Positions 1-10,725 of a DNA stretch of 64,000 nt are shown in pieces. Source of the stretch: Kalmusia sp. IMI 367209 (lineage: Eukaryota > Ascomycota > Dothideomycetes > Pleosporales > Didymosphaeriaceae); assembly GCA_027946365.1 (NCBI GenBank), contig JAPEUQ010000013.1:682001-746000 (forward strand). Direction: 5' to 3'. The stretch's first letter is position 1. Each line of letters begins with the position of its first letter. A program made the translations under genes and the position numbers. The notes below the pieces were generated by a model, which saw only the letters and a program-made list of their open reading frames with translations, was not told the DNA's origin and did not search any database.

Positions 1-88
1 CACGTAGCTTGCAAGTTCTGAAGACGGAAGTGAAAATATTTGAATATTATATTTCGTCATACATTATGGATATTTGGTCATACCACCC

Positions 89-2812
89 TTATGTGTACTT
101 GATGGTAAAGCTTACAGTCTCCTTCGTATCGTAGTCATTTTCATCACTCGCATCTCCGAAGATGTGCAGTGCACTCACGCGCAGAGTGTAAGTCCCTGCC
201 GGCGCGAACGAGCCATCCTCCAGCTGACCATTGAACTCCCACACCGATCCTCCGCGTGGTAGATACACCTGTGGAAATCCGAAGATGTTTCCTAAGGAGG
301 ACTTGTTGTACCCAGCTTGCGGCACTACCTCAGCCTTCAAGAAAGAAGTTCCGAGCGCAAGACCCACAAAGACCTCGGGGTAGACGGTGCCGTTGGGGGC
401 AGTACCGTTGTTAGAAGGAATAGTGAAGGTCTGATTGGCAGGCACGGGTGCATAATTGGGATCATCGGATCGGGTCAGGTACGTGTCGTCGGTAGAGAGC
501 ACGGTGGCGTCATGTAGACTTCCAGCGACGCCGAGGTAGGGTAGGCTCAGTGAATCGCCATTGGTACCGTTCAGAGTGATGTAGCCGCTGTATACCGGAA
601 GTCGAGATTCGTCGAGCGCAGGAGGAACGACAGAGACAGAAACGACCGACTCGCCACCAGCGGGCACGGTCACCTTGGCTTCGCTGAATTCGAGTTCGGC
701 ACCGGTGGTTGTTAGTTCGTTGGGGAACAGAGCTGGGAAGATCGAGCCCGGATCGAGGGTATATCCGGTAGCGGCGATTACGTTAGCAAGGGAATATGTG
801 ACATCCTCGTCACCAGTGTTCTGGATGGTGAAATTGGTGGTCCCAATGAGGTTATCCGTGTCGTTGAAAGAAAGGCTGGAAACGCTAAGAAGCGTAGTAG
901 CATAAGCAGCGTCGTAGGCTTGTACGATTCCACTTCCCTGTTGCGCTACAGGAGCAAGATAAGGGAAAGTTTCCGCGCCGTCGTTGAAGAGGTTAGGGTT
1001 TGAAGTTGCTGAGATGACATTTTCGAGCGTAGCAGGATCGAACGTGCCACGTACTTCAGCAACCAAAGCGTATATCGCAGCCGCAAGGGGGCAAGCCATG
1101 GAAGTTCCAGAGAGCACGGCATAGCTACCCAGAGCCTGTGGGTAAGTTGACAAGATCAGACCACCCGGTGCTGCGATCTGGGGTTTAACATCGACCTCGT
1201 ATGTTGGACCCCAAGAAGTGTAGGTGCTGAGGAAACCACCAGTAGCATCATTTGGAGAAGTGACAACGAAGCTTGGGGCAACGGTGGGATCAATGATGTT
1301 TACAATAACGCTGGTGCCGCTGGCCAGCTCATTGATCCACTCCACGCCTTGTTCAGCGGTCACCATCCCGACGCCTTCGATACCATCCACTGCGGCAGAA
1401 ACGGAGATGATTCTATTCGAGGGTTAGATACTTTGTAATCAGCAGTGATATTGCTAAAACTTACCCGGGAACGTTGTTATAGAAGAGAATGTATTTAGCT
1501 CCGTGGGCTGCGGCGTTTGTCGCCTTCTGGACAAAAGTGCATGATCCTCTACGGATCAACACAATATATCCGGAGAGATCGGGAGTATCATCTGGGTAAG
1601 CGTCGCAACCGTTCGCGGTATCGTTCACGTTGTAGTTCACTGCCCATAGCGGAAGGCTAACGTTGCCCCAGTTTGCCGGGGAGCCAGGAGTCCATCCAAA
1701 CGACTCCTCGGTAGAGTTGTCAGTGCTATAAGTCGCGTTTGTGAGAACTTGAGGCGCTTCAGTGTTATCGATTGATGCAACTGCTGTAACTTTCTTGCCG
1801 TTCGCGGCCGTGCTGGCGTAGAACAGGCCTTGGTCACCGGAATTACCGGCGGAAACAGTGCATGGGACACCCTGCTCGACGATTCGTTGAACAGCCACAG
1901 CCCAAGGGTCTTCAGTCCAGCCAGATGCTCCACCGATCGAGGCAGTGATAATGTCGCTGCCATCTTCGAAGGCTTGATTGTATGCTGCAATCAGAACATC
2001 GTTACCAGCCGAGCCACCGCATCCGAAAACTCTGTAAGCTCCGAGGGTGACGTCAGGAGCTGCACCAGTGAAGCCGAAGGGGTTCTCTTGCGCAGCGATG
2101 ATACCAGCAACGTGACTTCCGTGGCCTTCGCAGGTGTCGATCGGGTCGGGGTCTGGCACAGGGGTATTGAATCCATCATAATTGTCTCCAACAAGATCAG
2201 TACCATACGAGACTAGATGACCCTCGCCGAAGCCACCACCCAGCGCCGGGTGTGTATAGTCGATTCCCGTGTCGATGACAGCAATCTTGATGCCATTTCC
2301 TCTGATGCCTTGTGCGCGAAGCTGATCCACCTGCGTCATAACGTGAGTGGAGAAAGTGTCGGTGCTGTTGTCTTCTTGTCGCTTTTGCAGCGCGGCTTGG
2401 GCCAGATTCAGATCAGAACCTGTCCAGATAACTTCGTTCTTGGGCACAGAGAAGATGCGAACAGGCCAGATCTTCTTGACGATGGCCATGTTAGCAATCT
2501 TCTCCGCCGCAGCATCAACGTCCGAGACATTCTTCAATTGGAACGAGGTCCCCTTGAAGAGCTTGTAGTCGAGCTTGAGGCGATGCTCCACAGCTACATC
2601 GGAACTACCGAGGGTGCTGTAAAAAGACGCCGAATCCTAGAAGCATTAACCGTCGTTCGTCTCAGAAAAGATTCGACACATACATGATTATCCTCTAACT
2701 CGACGATGTAAGCACCCGGAACGACCTGTGCGGTAGTTTCTTTAGGCGTAGCAGCGGCAACGGTGGAGAATGCACTCCCAAGAAGGGGAAGGAAGGCTGT
2801 CCAATGCACCAT
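89..2812 (-). CDS. Subtilisin-like secreted serine protease (S8, Vpr/PR1C-like)
   Basis: Secreted endopeptidase of about 874 aa. Exons read as 2812-2684, 2636-1465 and 1412-89; introns of 47 and 52 nt have GTATGT and GTAAGT donors, and the joins keep one frame. The start is the ATG at 2812, because the codon at 2824 is GTG; it opens a hydrophobic signal peptide ending near VAAA. An I9-type prodomain follows, then the catalytic triad: Asp about residue 165 (AVIDTGIDYTHP), His about 215 (CEGHGSHVAG) and Ser about 538 (SGTSMACP). A PA-type insertion (LIRRGSCTFVQKATNAAAHG) lies between His and Ser, and a long beta-rich C-terminal part resembles Fn3-like domains of large subtilases. Several Asn-x-Ser/Thr sites fit secretion. 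A TATA-like box lies about 100 bp upstream. Role is inferred as nutritional or host-protein degradation; the family assignment is firm. Confidence 0.93.
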
Positions 2813-2911
2813 GGTGGGCAGCACGGCGAAACGAAACGAAACAAAGAATGAACGAAGGCCTCAAGGATCCGCGTTGGATGGAGAGCTTCGAGCAGAGCAG
2901 CTCCATCGAGA

Positions 2912-2918
2912 TTATATA
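2912..2918 (-). promoter_or_regulatory. TATA-like box of the protease gene
   Basis: TATATAA on the minus strand, about 100 bp upstream of the protease ATG at 2812. The position suits a fungal TATA element for an inducible secreted enzyme. It is a sequence match only. Confidence 0.4.
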
Positions 2919-4431
2919 TTGAGCACGCTCGGCAAACGCGATCCAGCGTGATCTGCCCTCGATATGGCGCGTCCCAGTTCCGCCATCCTGTACCTGGGGC
3001 ATCCTACGGGACTACACCCGATCAGAAAGGTATTAATGAAATGCACGCGCGACACAGATGCGCAACCGTGAGACTTGTAGACCGGAGGCGAAGCCATAGG
3101 ACCAGATAGGAAGGTGGGGAGCGTTATGTACAGGGTAGCTTGTAGTATCTTAAGCTTAAGAGGCAGGATAGGCGCTGCCAAGGAGAGCTTCGCAATGCCC
3201 ATCGTTATCTGATATGCAGGTACTCGTAGGCCACCGAAATTGCGGACGCTGGCGAAAGCCAGTGTTGTAGAGCAAAGGAGGCGCACACCATGTAGGTTGC
3301 GGACCTGCTCCATTCAGCCTAGTGTTGCGGCGACGGGAACATCCGCCGGGTACGGAATAACCCACAGAAGCGGCGAGGCGTATCAATGTGATGCCAAAAG
3401 TCTATTCAAGCGGTAATTGCCATTCGACAGTCGACGGATGAAATAGGGAGCTCAGCGAAGCCAGCCTACAACCTACCAGTGGGTTTGAGCGAGGCGCATA
3501 GCAACATGGGTAAAAGATGCATGCGCGCCGGGCGTTCCAGATACCGGGGTCGAAATTGCATTTGCGGAGGCGGCGAAACCCAGATGTGATTGTCGAGGCC
3601 TTTATCGACCCGTCGTGCTCTCGTCGCTATTGGACAAGCTTGTTGAATGAACTGCCGGTCTGATTACGCGAACGAAGCGAAGATACTGCAAGATGATTCA
3701 TGATATATCTCCTGTGATCGACTCGCTGGAGGTAGAAACTCTCCTCTTCTGCTCTAAAGGATTGAGCTGATAGAATGTAGCCATGGCAATTCCTGTAGGA
3801 GTTGCGCGACGAGAGTCAGGCGACCTGAGAGCGGGCTGTGCTTCGCTGATCCCGAGAAAAAAAGAGGACAACGAAGAGAACCGAGGTTTGTTCCTTGGCC
3901 GTCCTATCTCAGAAAGAGGTGCAAAGAATGGCAGGCGTGTAGCTTTCCCTTGTAGTATGCGTAACCACTGCTGGGGGGCCACTATGCGCCTCAAGAATAG
4001 ACGTTGCGTTAGGTGACCTGCAAGTGGAGAGGGGATGGGCGTTGGACGGAAGCACTTGCAGTTTGCGCCAGGGGACCAATAGACGCTAAGCTATCTTGGC
4101 CCAACGCCGGGTAGATCATTGCTAAGTGGACGAGAACAGTGCTGCCACTCACGTGTAAGGTTTGTGTCAGGTTCTTTGAAGGGCCAACCGCTAACTATAA
4201 ATACTAGTATTGAACAACGATACACTTCAAGGAAGAACCCGCCCTCGTACACAGATAGTCACCGGATCACTTGCGCTATCGGGTTAAGAGTCTGCATCTT
4301 CTTGATTTTCCAAGAAGGTCATCAATTTATAGACAAGAATGTGACGAAGCAAAATGCGAACTATGTACATCGAACGAATGTGTAGAATGGCAAGGTGTCC
4401 TACCCTGTTCAGCAAAGTCGAGCCCTGGACC
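2919..4431. other. Intergenic, 1.5 kb, protease promoter to chitinase 3' end
   Basis: Upstream region of the protease and downstream region of the chitinase, both on the minus strand. Short open frames exist on both strands, but none has a recognisable domain or a paired frame across an intron. No repeat or RNA gene seen. Confidence 0.5.
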
Positions 4432-5666
4432 TTACTCTTGGCTCCGAGTCCCCCACCTCATCTCCCTCTTGCCCAAGCCCCTCAATATGCTCTTGACACT
4501 GGCGATGAACCCAGAGTTGGTCCAAGCCTGAGAAGCATCCCACATCATAACGCCGCCGAAGCTCGAGTACTGGGCGCTGTACTGAATGACTGGCTGCAGG
4601 GCGCTTGGTGTGAGATAGCCCCGTCCAGCGCCGGTGTTAGCGGGTACACCAAGTAGCACCTTTGCGGAAGGGTTCTTCGAAGCCTTGGCCCACGCATCCC
4701 ATTGGTTGAAGTTGAAGTTCCATTGGTCAGTAGCACCAGGGACGTAGGATGAAGCACCGCAACCGTTGTTGTAGAATTGCACGTTGACCCAGTCAAGCGG
4801 CGCGTTGTTGAGGATGTCTTGATTGTAATAGTCAGGGTAGGGGCATTGAGGAGCGGCACTGAGGTAGTACTTCTTTCCAGAAGCAGCGTTCATGAGGGTG
4901 CGTAGACGGTTGGCAAAGGTGGCCATGTTGGAGACGTTGGCTTCGAAGTCAAAGTCGAAACCGTCCAAGACCGCGGTGCCGAAGGGCCGAAGGGCGCTGT
5001 TGCCAGACTGCACGGGGCCGTACATTGCCCAGATCTTGTCGGCACCAGCTGTGGCGGCTGCGGCGGATGTGAACCCGCCCTCTGTATAAGAGTCTCCTCC
5101 AATTGAGAGCATGATGGTCTTTCCTTGGGCTTGGCAGGTTTTGATGTCGGCCCTGCAAGGTATGTTAGCCTAATAGTAACGGCAAGAGGTATAATGTTGT
5201 GCGGAACGCAAGCGCAAGTTAGATGTTGAAGAGTTGCACGAAACGATAGAATACATACTCAAGCTCAGGGCAGGAGAAGGTTTCTGTCCCTGAGAAAAGG
5301 GTGCATTTGTCGCCTTGGTTGGCAAAGTTCATAACTGGTTGACCACCAGTGCCGCTGAAGCGGAGTAGAAACGAAAGGAGGAGGACCTGCATAAACGGTC
5401 AGTAAGCTGTCATAGGAATACAAAGGTTGGTATATCTACTTACGTCGACATTGGCATCTGCATTAAAATATTAGCTCAGCACATACCCATCTACATCTGA
5501 TCAACTTACCTGTACAATAGTTTGATAGACGCGTCTGGGTGCTTTGTTGGCCGGCAGAATTCTGTCCCCAGTACACGACGATATTGGACTTGCTTGTTGC
5601 GCTATATCCAGCACGAACAGAGGCGGCCGCAGCCAAGAGAAGAGAGAAGGTTGTTACAAGACCCAT
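4432..5666 (-). CDS. GH18 class III endochitinase, secreted
   Basis: Hydrolyses beta-1,4-GlcNAc polymers outside the cell or in the wall. Exons read as 5666-5510, 5457-5444, 5386-5259 and 5152-4432, giving 339 aa. The second exon is only 14 nt but is needed to join YC-T to DANVD in frame. The protein starts with a signal peptide (leader ends near VRA), then the first strand of the barrel (NIVVYWGQNS), the LSIGG motif, and the GH18 catalytic signature LDGFDFDFE with the acid Glu about residue 170. The chitinase core of about 300 aa is complete and no chitin-binding module follows; the tail is short and basic. It lies tandem with the protease on the same strand, 1.6 kb apart. A TATA box lies about 100 bp upstream. 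Class III (plant/fungal small chitinase) is the best fit. Confidence 0.94.
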
Positions 5667-5763
5667 GGTGATAATATGTACAGCGAAGAAGAGAGCGTAT
5701 CAGGAAGTGAATCCAAGACCTGTGAGTGCCGTGAAGGAAGACATCTTGGGCAATAGCGGTTAT

Positions 5764-5770
5764 CTTTATA
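5764..5770 (-). promoter_or_regulatory. TATA box of the chitinase gene
   Basis: TATAAAG on the minus strand, about 100 bp upstream of the chitinase ATG. Sequence match and spacing only. Confidence 0.4.
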
Positions 5771-7122
5771 CCTCTGCCCTAGGCCCCGAAACTTTGACGA
5801 AGCAGAACACTCTACGCGCTGCATCCGAGATTCGGCATACCCTTTCGCGAGAATGGCATACGCGCCGGTAAGGGTTGGGTTGCGCTGGCTTCGGATTGGT
5901 GAAATAGAACGAGCTTCTCTAATGGTGTGTGAGAAGCTACCGTCCTTCCTACTTCACGATGCCAGGGTAGTTGTAAATGTAACTCGGCGTTGAGACAGGT
6001 GACTGTCAGAAATGGCGTGCAGTGGACCAGGGGCGCGGTCGTAGTTGATACAACCCATCCATGGCTAACCGCTCGGCAAGTGAAAGCGCCCTTGACATCG
6101 TATAAAAGAGAATCTCCGAGATCGTATCTGAAAGGTGCTCAGTGATCGCATTAAGCAGACGTGCCGAAGGCCGAGGCGAAAGAAGAACACTTTGAACGGC
6201 GAAGAATCGCACTTGTGCATAATGCTCGATTCATTATCTATACATCAGGATAAATGCTCTTGTGTATTTGAAGCATCTTGACAATCGTGGCATTAGAGAT
6301 GGCTGTCCGGGTAAGCCCTTCAGCCGACAGATGATGAATCCGGGGTTAAGGACGATCATGCACATGACCCAATAGAATTACCATGATATTCGACTTCGGA
6401 CCTTATCACAAGCGAACGTCTCGTCCGAAAGCTGCAGGAACAAAAATTGATGTACATACAATTGGATGGGTTTGACAGGGATGTTAAAGGAGTCGAGCGC
6501 TTTGACGATACCTTCCTTTTCGGGTAATGCCATGTGCAACATCACCGTGAGTGCCTTGTGCTCTACCTTCACACCGACAAAGCCTAGGGAGGTGCTCGCC
6601 GGGATTTGGATAGGGCTGATGGAGTTACAGCGCATGAAGTATCTTGTGCTGCGTGTGAATCACAGACCGAGAGATAGTGTCCCTTTTTTCGTCCCCGGCA
6701 GTACGCCTATTCTATCTCGTCCAGCCGCGTACACATCCCGAAGATGAGAGATGTTGTCCGTACACCCAAAAGAGAAGCTCATCTGCGCGTGTGATGTGAC
6801 TCGCCGATGCTTAAATTACAGGTCTCATATCTCTTGCTCTCCTATCTCATCTTTTTGGTTCTTCATGGTGGAGATTTGAAAAGCTAAATAGAGAAGCACA
6901 ACGAGTATGGCTAATTATGGACTTGACTGGCGCTGCTTGTGCTCGTTTTCACCGGTCGAATTTCAACATACCGTCTCAGAAAGTTGCCGCAACTTGGTAG
7001 AAAGGTATTGGTTCGTGGGGGAAGATAAGCGCTGGAAGACCTTTAGATAAGTGCTCCAGCCTGCTTATCGCAAGACGAGGATGCCGCATTTGCAGCTGAG
7101 ACAGTGCATCTATTCGAGTGTG
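5771..7122. other. Intergenic, 1.35 kb, no gene recognised
   Basis: Between the chitinase promoter and the 3' end of the HET-type gene. Overlapping short frames occur on both strands at 6378-6747, without recognisable domains. No repeats or RNA genes seen. Confidence 0.45.
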
Positions 7123-8100
7123 TCATCGCAGAGTAAACATCTGTGATTCAACCGTAGCGAAGTAGTCCCTCAGCTTCTTGAAGGTGTTCCTTTTAGGGTT
7201 ACATGGACTATAAGCTCGACCAATCCTGACGTAAGGATTTCTTTCGGGATCGACAACGCTTGCAATCAAGAAAAACCAATGCTGAGCTGTACCGCCAATG
7301 AGGATAAGCCGGACTGTTGCATTGTCGTAATACGAATCTGGGATGTCGATTCGTTCGAATAGCGCCACTGGAGAAGAGCCCTCGACGTTAACATAGAGCG
7401 ACGGTCTGGATGATTCGCGGCCATGATGTGTCAACGTCCCTTTAAGCACCTTTGCTCGTAGCAGGAGCTCAGCGATCTCAAGAGATGAATGAAGGGGCTG
7501 GCTCGACCAGCAAATTCGTGGATGGATAAGCTCCACCTCTTTAGATGTCAGACGAAAGCTTGGATACTGCACCGCGCCTGGCAAACTCATCCATGTCCAT
7601 GAAGGGAAAGGAGTGATCCTCTTTCGTCCAGCTGGTTCGTTCCATACACCTCGTTCCCAAAGCAGGCCTTCGGCAATGTCTCCTTTCCAAAGGCCCAGCA
7701 GCGGCTCGTCGTTTTTCAAATTCTGAACAAAGTTGATGAGGCCCAAGAGTGCAGATGCATGGATTTCGTTGTTGGCTTGTTTCGCGCGGCTATGCTCATT
7801 CACCCAGTATGCCCAACCTCTTCGCAGATCCACAACGTTTGAGATAGAAATCGGAGTGGTCGATGGACTCTGTGCGGCGAGAATGAAATCAAGTAGAGTT
7901 TGGCAACCTGGACAGCTTTTACTGGAAATCTTCAACTTCGAGATGCGCGGAACTCTGCGATTGGCTAGTTTTAAGGGTCCTAATGATTCGTGACAATCCT
8001 GGCAAAGACCATCTCCAGTTTTGGGGGTGTTCGGAAAATCTTGGATCGTTATTTTGACCAAAGGGTCCATGGCATTTGTATCCCGCCAATTCAATAGCAT
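7123..8100 (-). CDS. HET-family-like protein lacking the HET core
   Basis: Uninterrupted frame of 325 aa with an ATG at 8100 and a second one ten codons in. The N-terminal part has two CxxC pairs (LCQDC and CPGC) like the cysteine-bearing head of fungal heterokaryon-incompatibility proteins. After a short linker it passes straight to the region that follows the HET domain in that family: GLWKGDIAEGLLW and the PSWTWMS motif, then the usual beta-rich tail. The conserved HET block between these parts (typically with a YxWG-type motif) is missing, and 325 aa is about half the usual length. No stop or frameshift is seen, so this may be an expressed domain-deleted relative or a decayed gene with a clean internal deletion. 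Family assignment rests on the two flanking motifs. Function is unknown; full-length relatives mediate non-self recognition. Confidence 0.62.
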   Translation of the reverse strand: MLLNWRDTNAMDPLVKITIQDFPNTPKTGDGLCQDCHESLGPLKLANRRVPRISKLKISSKSCPGCQTLLDFILAAQSPSTTPISISNVVDLRRGWAYWVNEHSRAKQANNEIHASALLGLINFVQNLKNDEPLLGLWKGDIAEGLLWERGVWNEPAGRKRITPFPSWTWMSLPGAVQYPSFRLTSKEVELIHPRICWSSQPLHSSLEIAELLLRAKVLKGTLTHHGRESSRPSLYVNVEGSSPVALFERIDIPDSYYDNATVRLILIGGTAQHWFFLIASVVDPERNPYVRIGRAYSPCNPKRNTFKKLRDYFATVESQMFTLR

Positions 8101-9100
8101 GACAACCCAAATCTAAGGTGACGAATTTGGTGACGGCAAACGTCAGCTTGATAAAGATACACCAACCTTCGCGCGGAGGCTGGTCTAGTAGCTCAGGGGC
8201 GGCGCGATGTTGACGCTAGACTCGTAGCCGCCAAAACGATACTTGTTAAATGGCAAGCCCCGAAACAATAGCGTATACGGTAGGACATGAAGTGCTCGGG
8301 CATGCGCATGTCCAGAATTGATGTTGATCGAAATGCTGCTTGCTATTCGGGTTCTCTTACGATACGTAGTGTGCTTGCTACGAAGTCAACCCATAATTAT
8401 GCATGCGAAGGCATGCACTCGCAGCGTATGCAATTCGTAAACTATTGAGTATAAAATCTGTCAGCTTAATGGTGCACGTGTCAGTCTGTTAGACCTGGCA
8501 TGCTCCCTGAATCGTAGGTGTCTTCGTGGACTTGGGTACTAAATTAAATAACACGAGCTCTTGCAGGGCAGATCCTCGAACTCGATCTGCACGTTCGTTG
8601 CATTGTTGCCACGTTAATCCACTGCATAATTTTGTGTTTGTAATACTGTGACATCATATTGGCAAAGGGTTAATATTCTGCATAACCTTCTATAAGCATC
8701 AACTTGCGGAAAGACATAAAAACACATGCGCCAACACAACATGCTGTATGGTGATCAATACACTTGTGAACGTTTTCACTGGCTGCTGATGGAGGACTTC
8801 ACGCCAGCAGAAAACCCCCTAAAGCCCAAGGCGAGACTCACATTGTATCTGACGGTCAGCACAAACTCCGAAAATGGTCTATAGACTGCGTCTGTCGAAG
8901 CTTGGGCTGTTGAGGAGAGATGGCACAGTCGGCCACTTTCGCAGAGATGGATGATCTATCGATAAGGATTATTGCCCCTGCGCCACACCCCTTTTAGGTA
9001 TGGTGCATTTAGGCTTCGCTCTGTGCAGAAGTCCATCTTACCTATACGCGCGGCTCATCACGATTACTTTGGGACATGTGTGCTTGACAACTCCACTAGT
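8101..9100. other. Intergenic, 1 kb, divergent promoter region
   Basis: Lies between the HET-like gene (minus) and the Zn2Cys6 factor (plus), so it holds both promoters. A TATAAAA string occurs at about 8451 on the plus strand but is 650 bp from the next ATG. Nothing else recognised. Confidence 0.4.
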
Positions 9101-10725
9101 ATGGTAAATCGAGGGAGGCCATCGAAGGCATGTTTTGCGTGTCGAGGGAGACGCATCAAGGTATGTAAACAAAGTGGAATGTTGAAGACATGATAGCTCC
9201 AGAGTACGAAGAAATGATGAGCTCGCAAGACCACCGGCAACTAATTGTGCTCAAGTGCGACAGGAATAAGCTGGGATGTGGTCAGTGTTCACGTATGCGC
9301 ATCCCTTGCCCCGGGTACCCAGACCCATTAGAACAAGGCTATCGAGATCAAAGCGAACTCGTAATAAGAAAAGCAGAAGCTAGCTACAAAAAGAAATCAC
9401 GACGGGAAGTAAAAACTAAAGTGGATGGGGCCAGACCTTCATATTTCTCAGCCTCTACAAAATCAGAAGGATCCAAATCGGATGTAGGAATAGGATCACT
9501 GTGTTGCAACCCATCGCTCTCTCTAGATGCCGTAGCCGTCGTGGAATTCATCGGATCATACGCTCCACAAAGTCCTTATGACTATCTGCCGGATATATTT
9601 TCGCGACAGACGCCGGAGTCGGCCTTGACTATCAACGTGCGAGCCGTCTCGCTCGCTATGATTGCATGCAAGCTCAAGGATCGCAACATTCTCAACACTG
9701 CAAGAAAGCTATATGCAACCGCCCTGTCCGGAACAAATACCGCATTAAGAGATCCAGACACTGCTGCGGAAGACAGTACTCTTGTCTCCGTCCTCCTCCT
9801 GGGTCTCTTCGAAGCTCTTGCCTGTCAAGTTCTGGGCACATCGAACAATTGGACAGCACATACTCGAGGCGCTCTTGCTCTTCTCCAAATACGTGGACAA
9901 CGACAATTTCTTAGCGAATTAGGTCGTCGATTATTCGGCCAGATGTGTTCTATACTCACTTTTGACGCCGTAATACGCAAAGCACACTTGTCGCAAGAAT
10001 TGTTGGACCTTGTATCTATAGCGAAGCGGCTGAACTATGAAAGCCCGAAGACAGCTTACGCTAAACTCATTGGTGAATTAACACAACCACCATGTGTATT
10101 ATGGGATTGCGACTTGGTTCCAGTAGCAAGAGTGTCAAGGGCTCTGTGGCTTGATGAGAGAGTACTGCAATTTATCAAAGAATTGCCAGCAGACTTTCAG
10201 TATCACGAGATTCACCAGGAAATGCTTGGTGCATTGAGCTCAAGCTGGGAAATTTACGGATACACCATACATCAATATTGTCACCATCATGCAGCAAGGA
10301 TGTGGAATGCTACCCGAATCCTTCGAATCATGATCAACGGCGTCATTCACAGGACTCTCTCTCAAATCTCCTCGTCCATTTTGATAACCTCTAATGAATG
10401 GAGGCCAACATTGGAACGCGCGGCACAGACTATCAGTGACGCAGCGAATGACATTTGCGCTAGCGTCCCTCAGATGCTCAATCCTGCGAGATACGACAAG
10501 GTCGGCATTGAGGTCCCACCCGAAGCATGCATAGCAACTCTCTTAGCGGCTCTATCTGTCGTAAAAGCAGAATCTTTGACACCACAGACCGCTAGGCGAT
10601 ACGCTGCCGACCGACTGAAGTATCTCGGGAGGGAGTTCAAGGTGCCCCAAGCCGATAAAGCGGCGACCTCCGGCATGGGGATAGACGTGCTGCACAGTGG
10701 ATTCCATATGTTCTACGTTTATTAA
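9101..10725 (+). CDS. Zn2Cys6 fungal-type transcription factor
   Basis: DNA-binding regulator acting in the nucleus, about 509 aa. Exon 1 (9101-9160) encodes MVNRGRPSKACFACRGRRIK. A 95-nt intron (9161-9255, GTATGT...AAG) joins to CDRNKLGCGQCSRMRIPCPGY in exon 2 (9256-10725). The join rebuilds a perfect binuclear cluster, with Cys at residues 11, 14, 21, 28, 31 and 38, spacing C-x2-C-x6-C-x6-C-x2-C-x6-C. The intron sits exactly inside the cluster, a common place in this family. A basic linker rich in Lys/Arg follows, then a long helical region of the fungal transcription-factor C-terminal type, with RGALALLQIRG as a recognisable element. Targets cannot be told from sequence. The nearest plus-strand gene downstream is the DHA2 transporter, 2 kb away; a regulatory link is only a guess. 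Confidence 0.88.

Noticed and set aside
8451..8457. TATAAAA on the plus strand
   Set aside because: 650 bp from the nearest plus-strand start and no short gene between.
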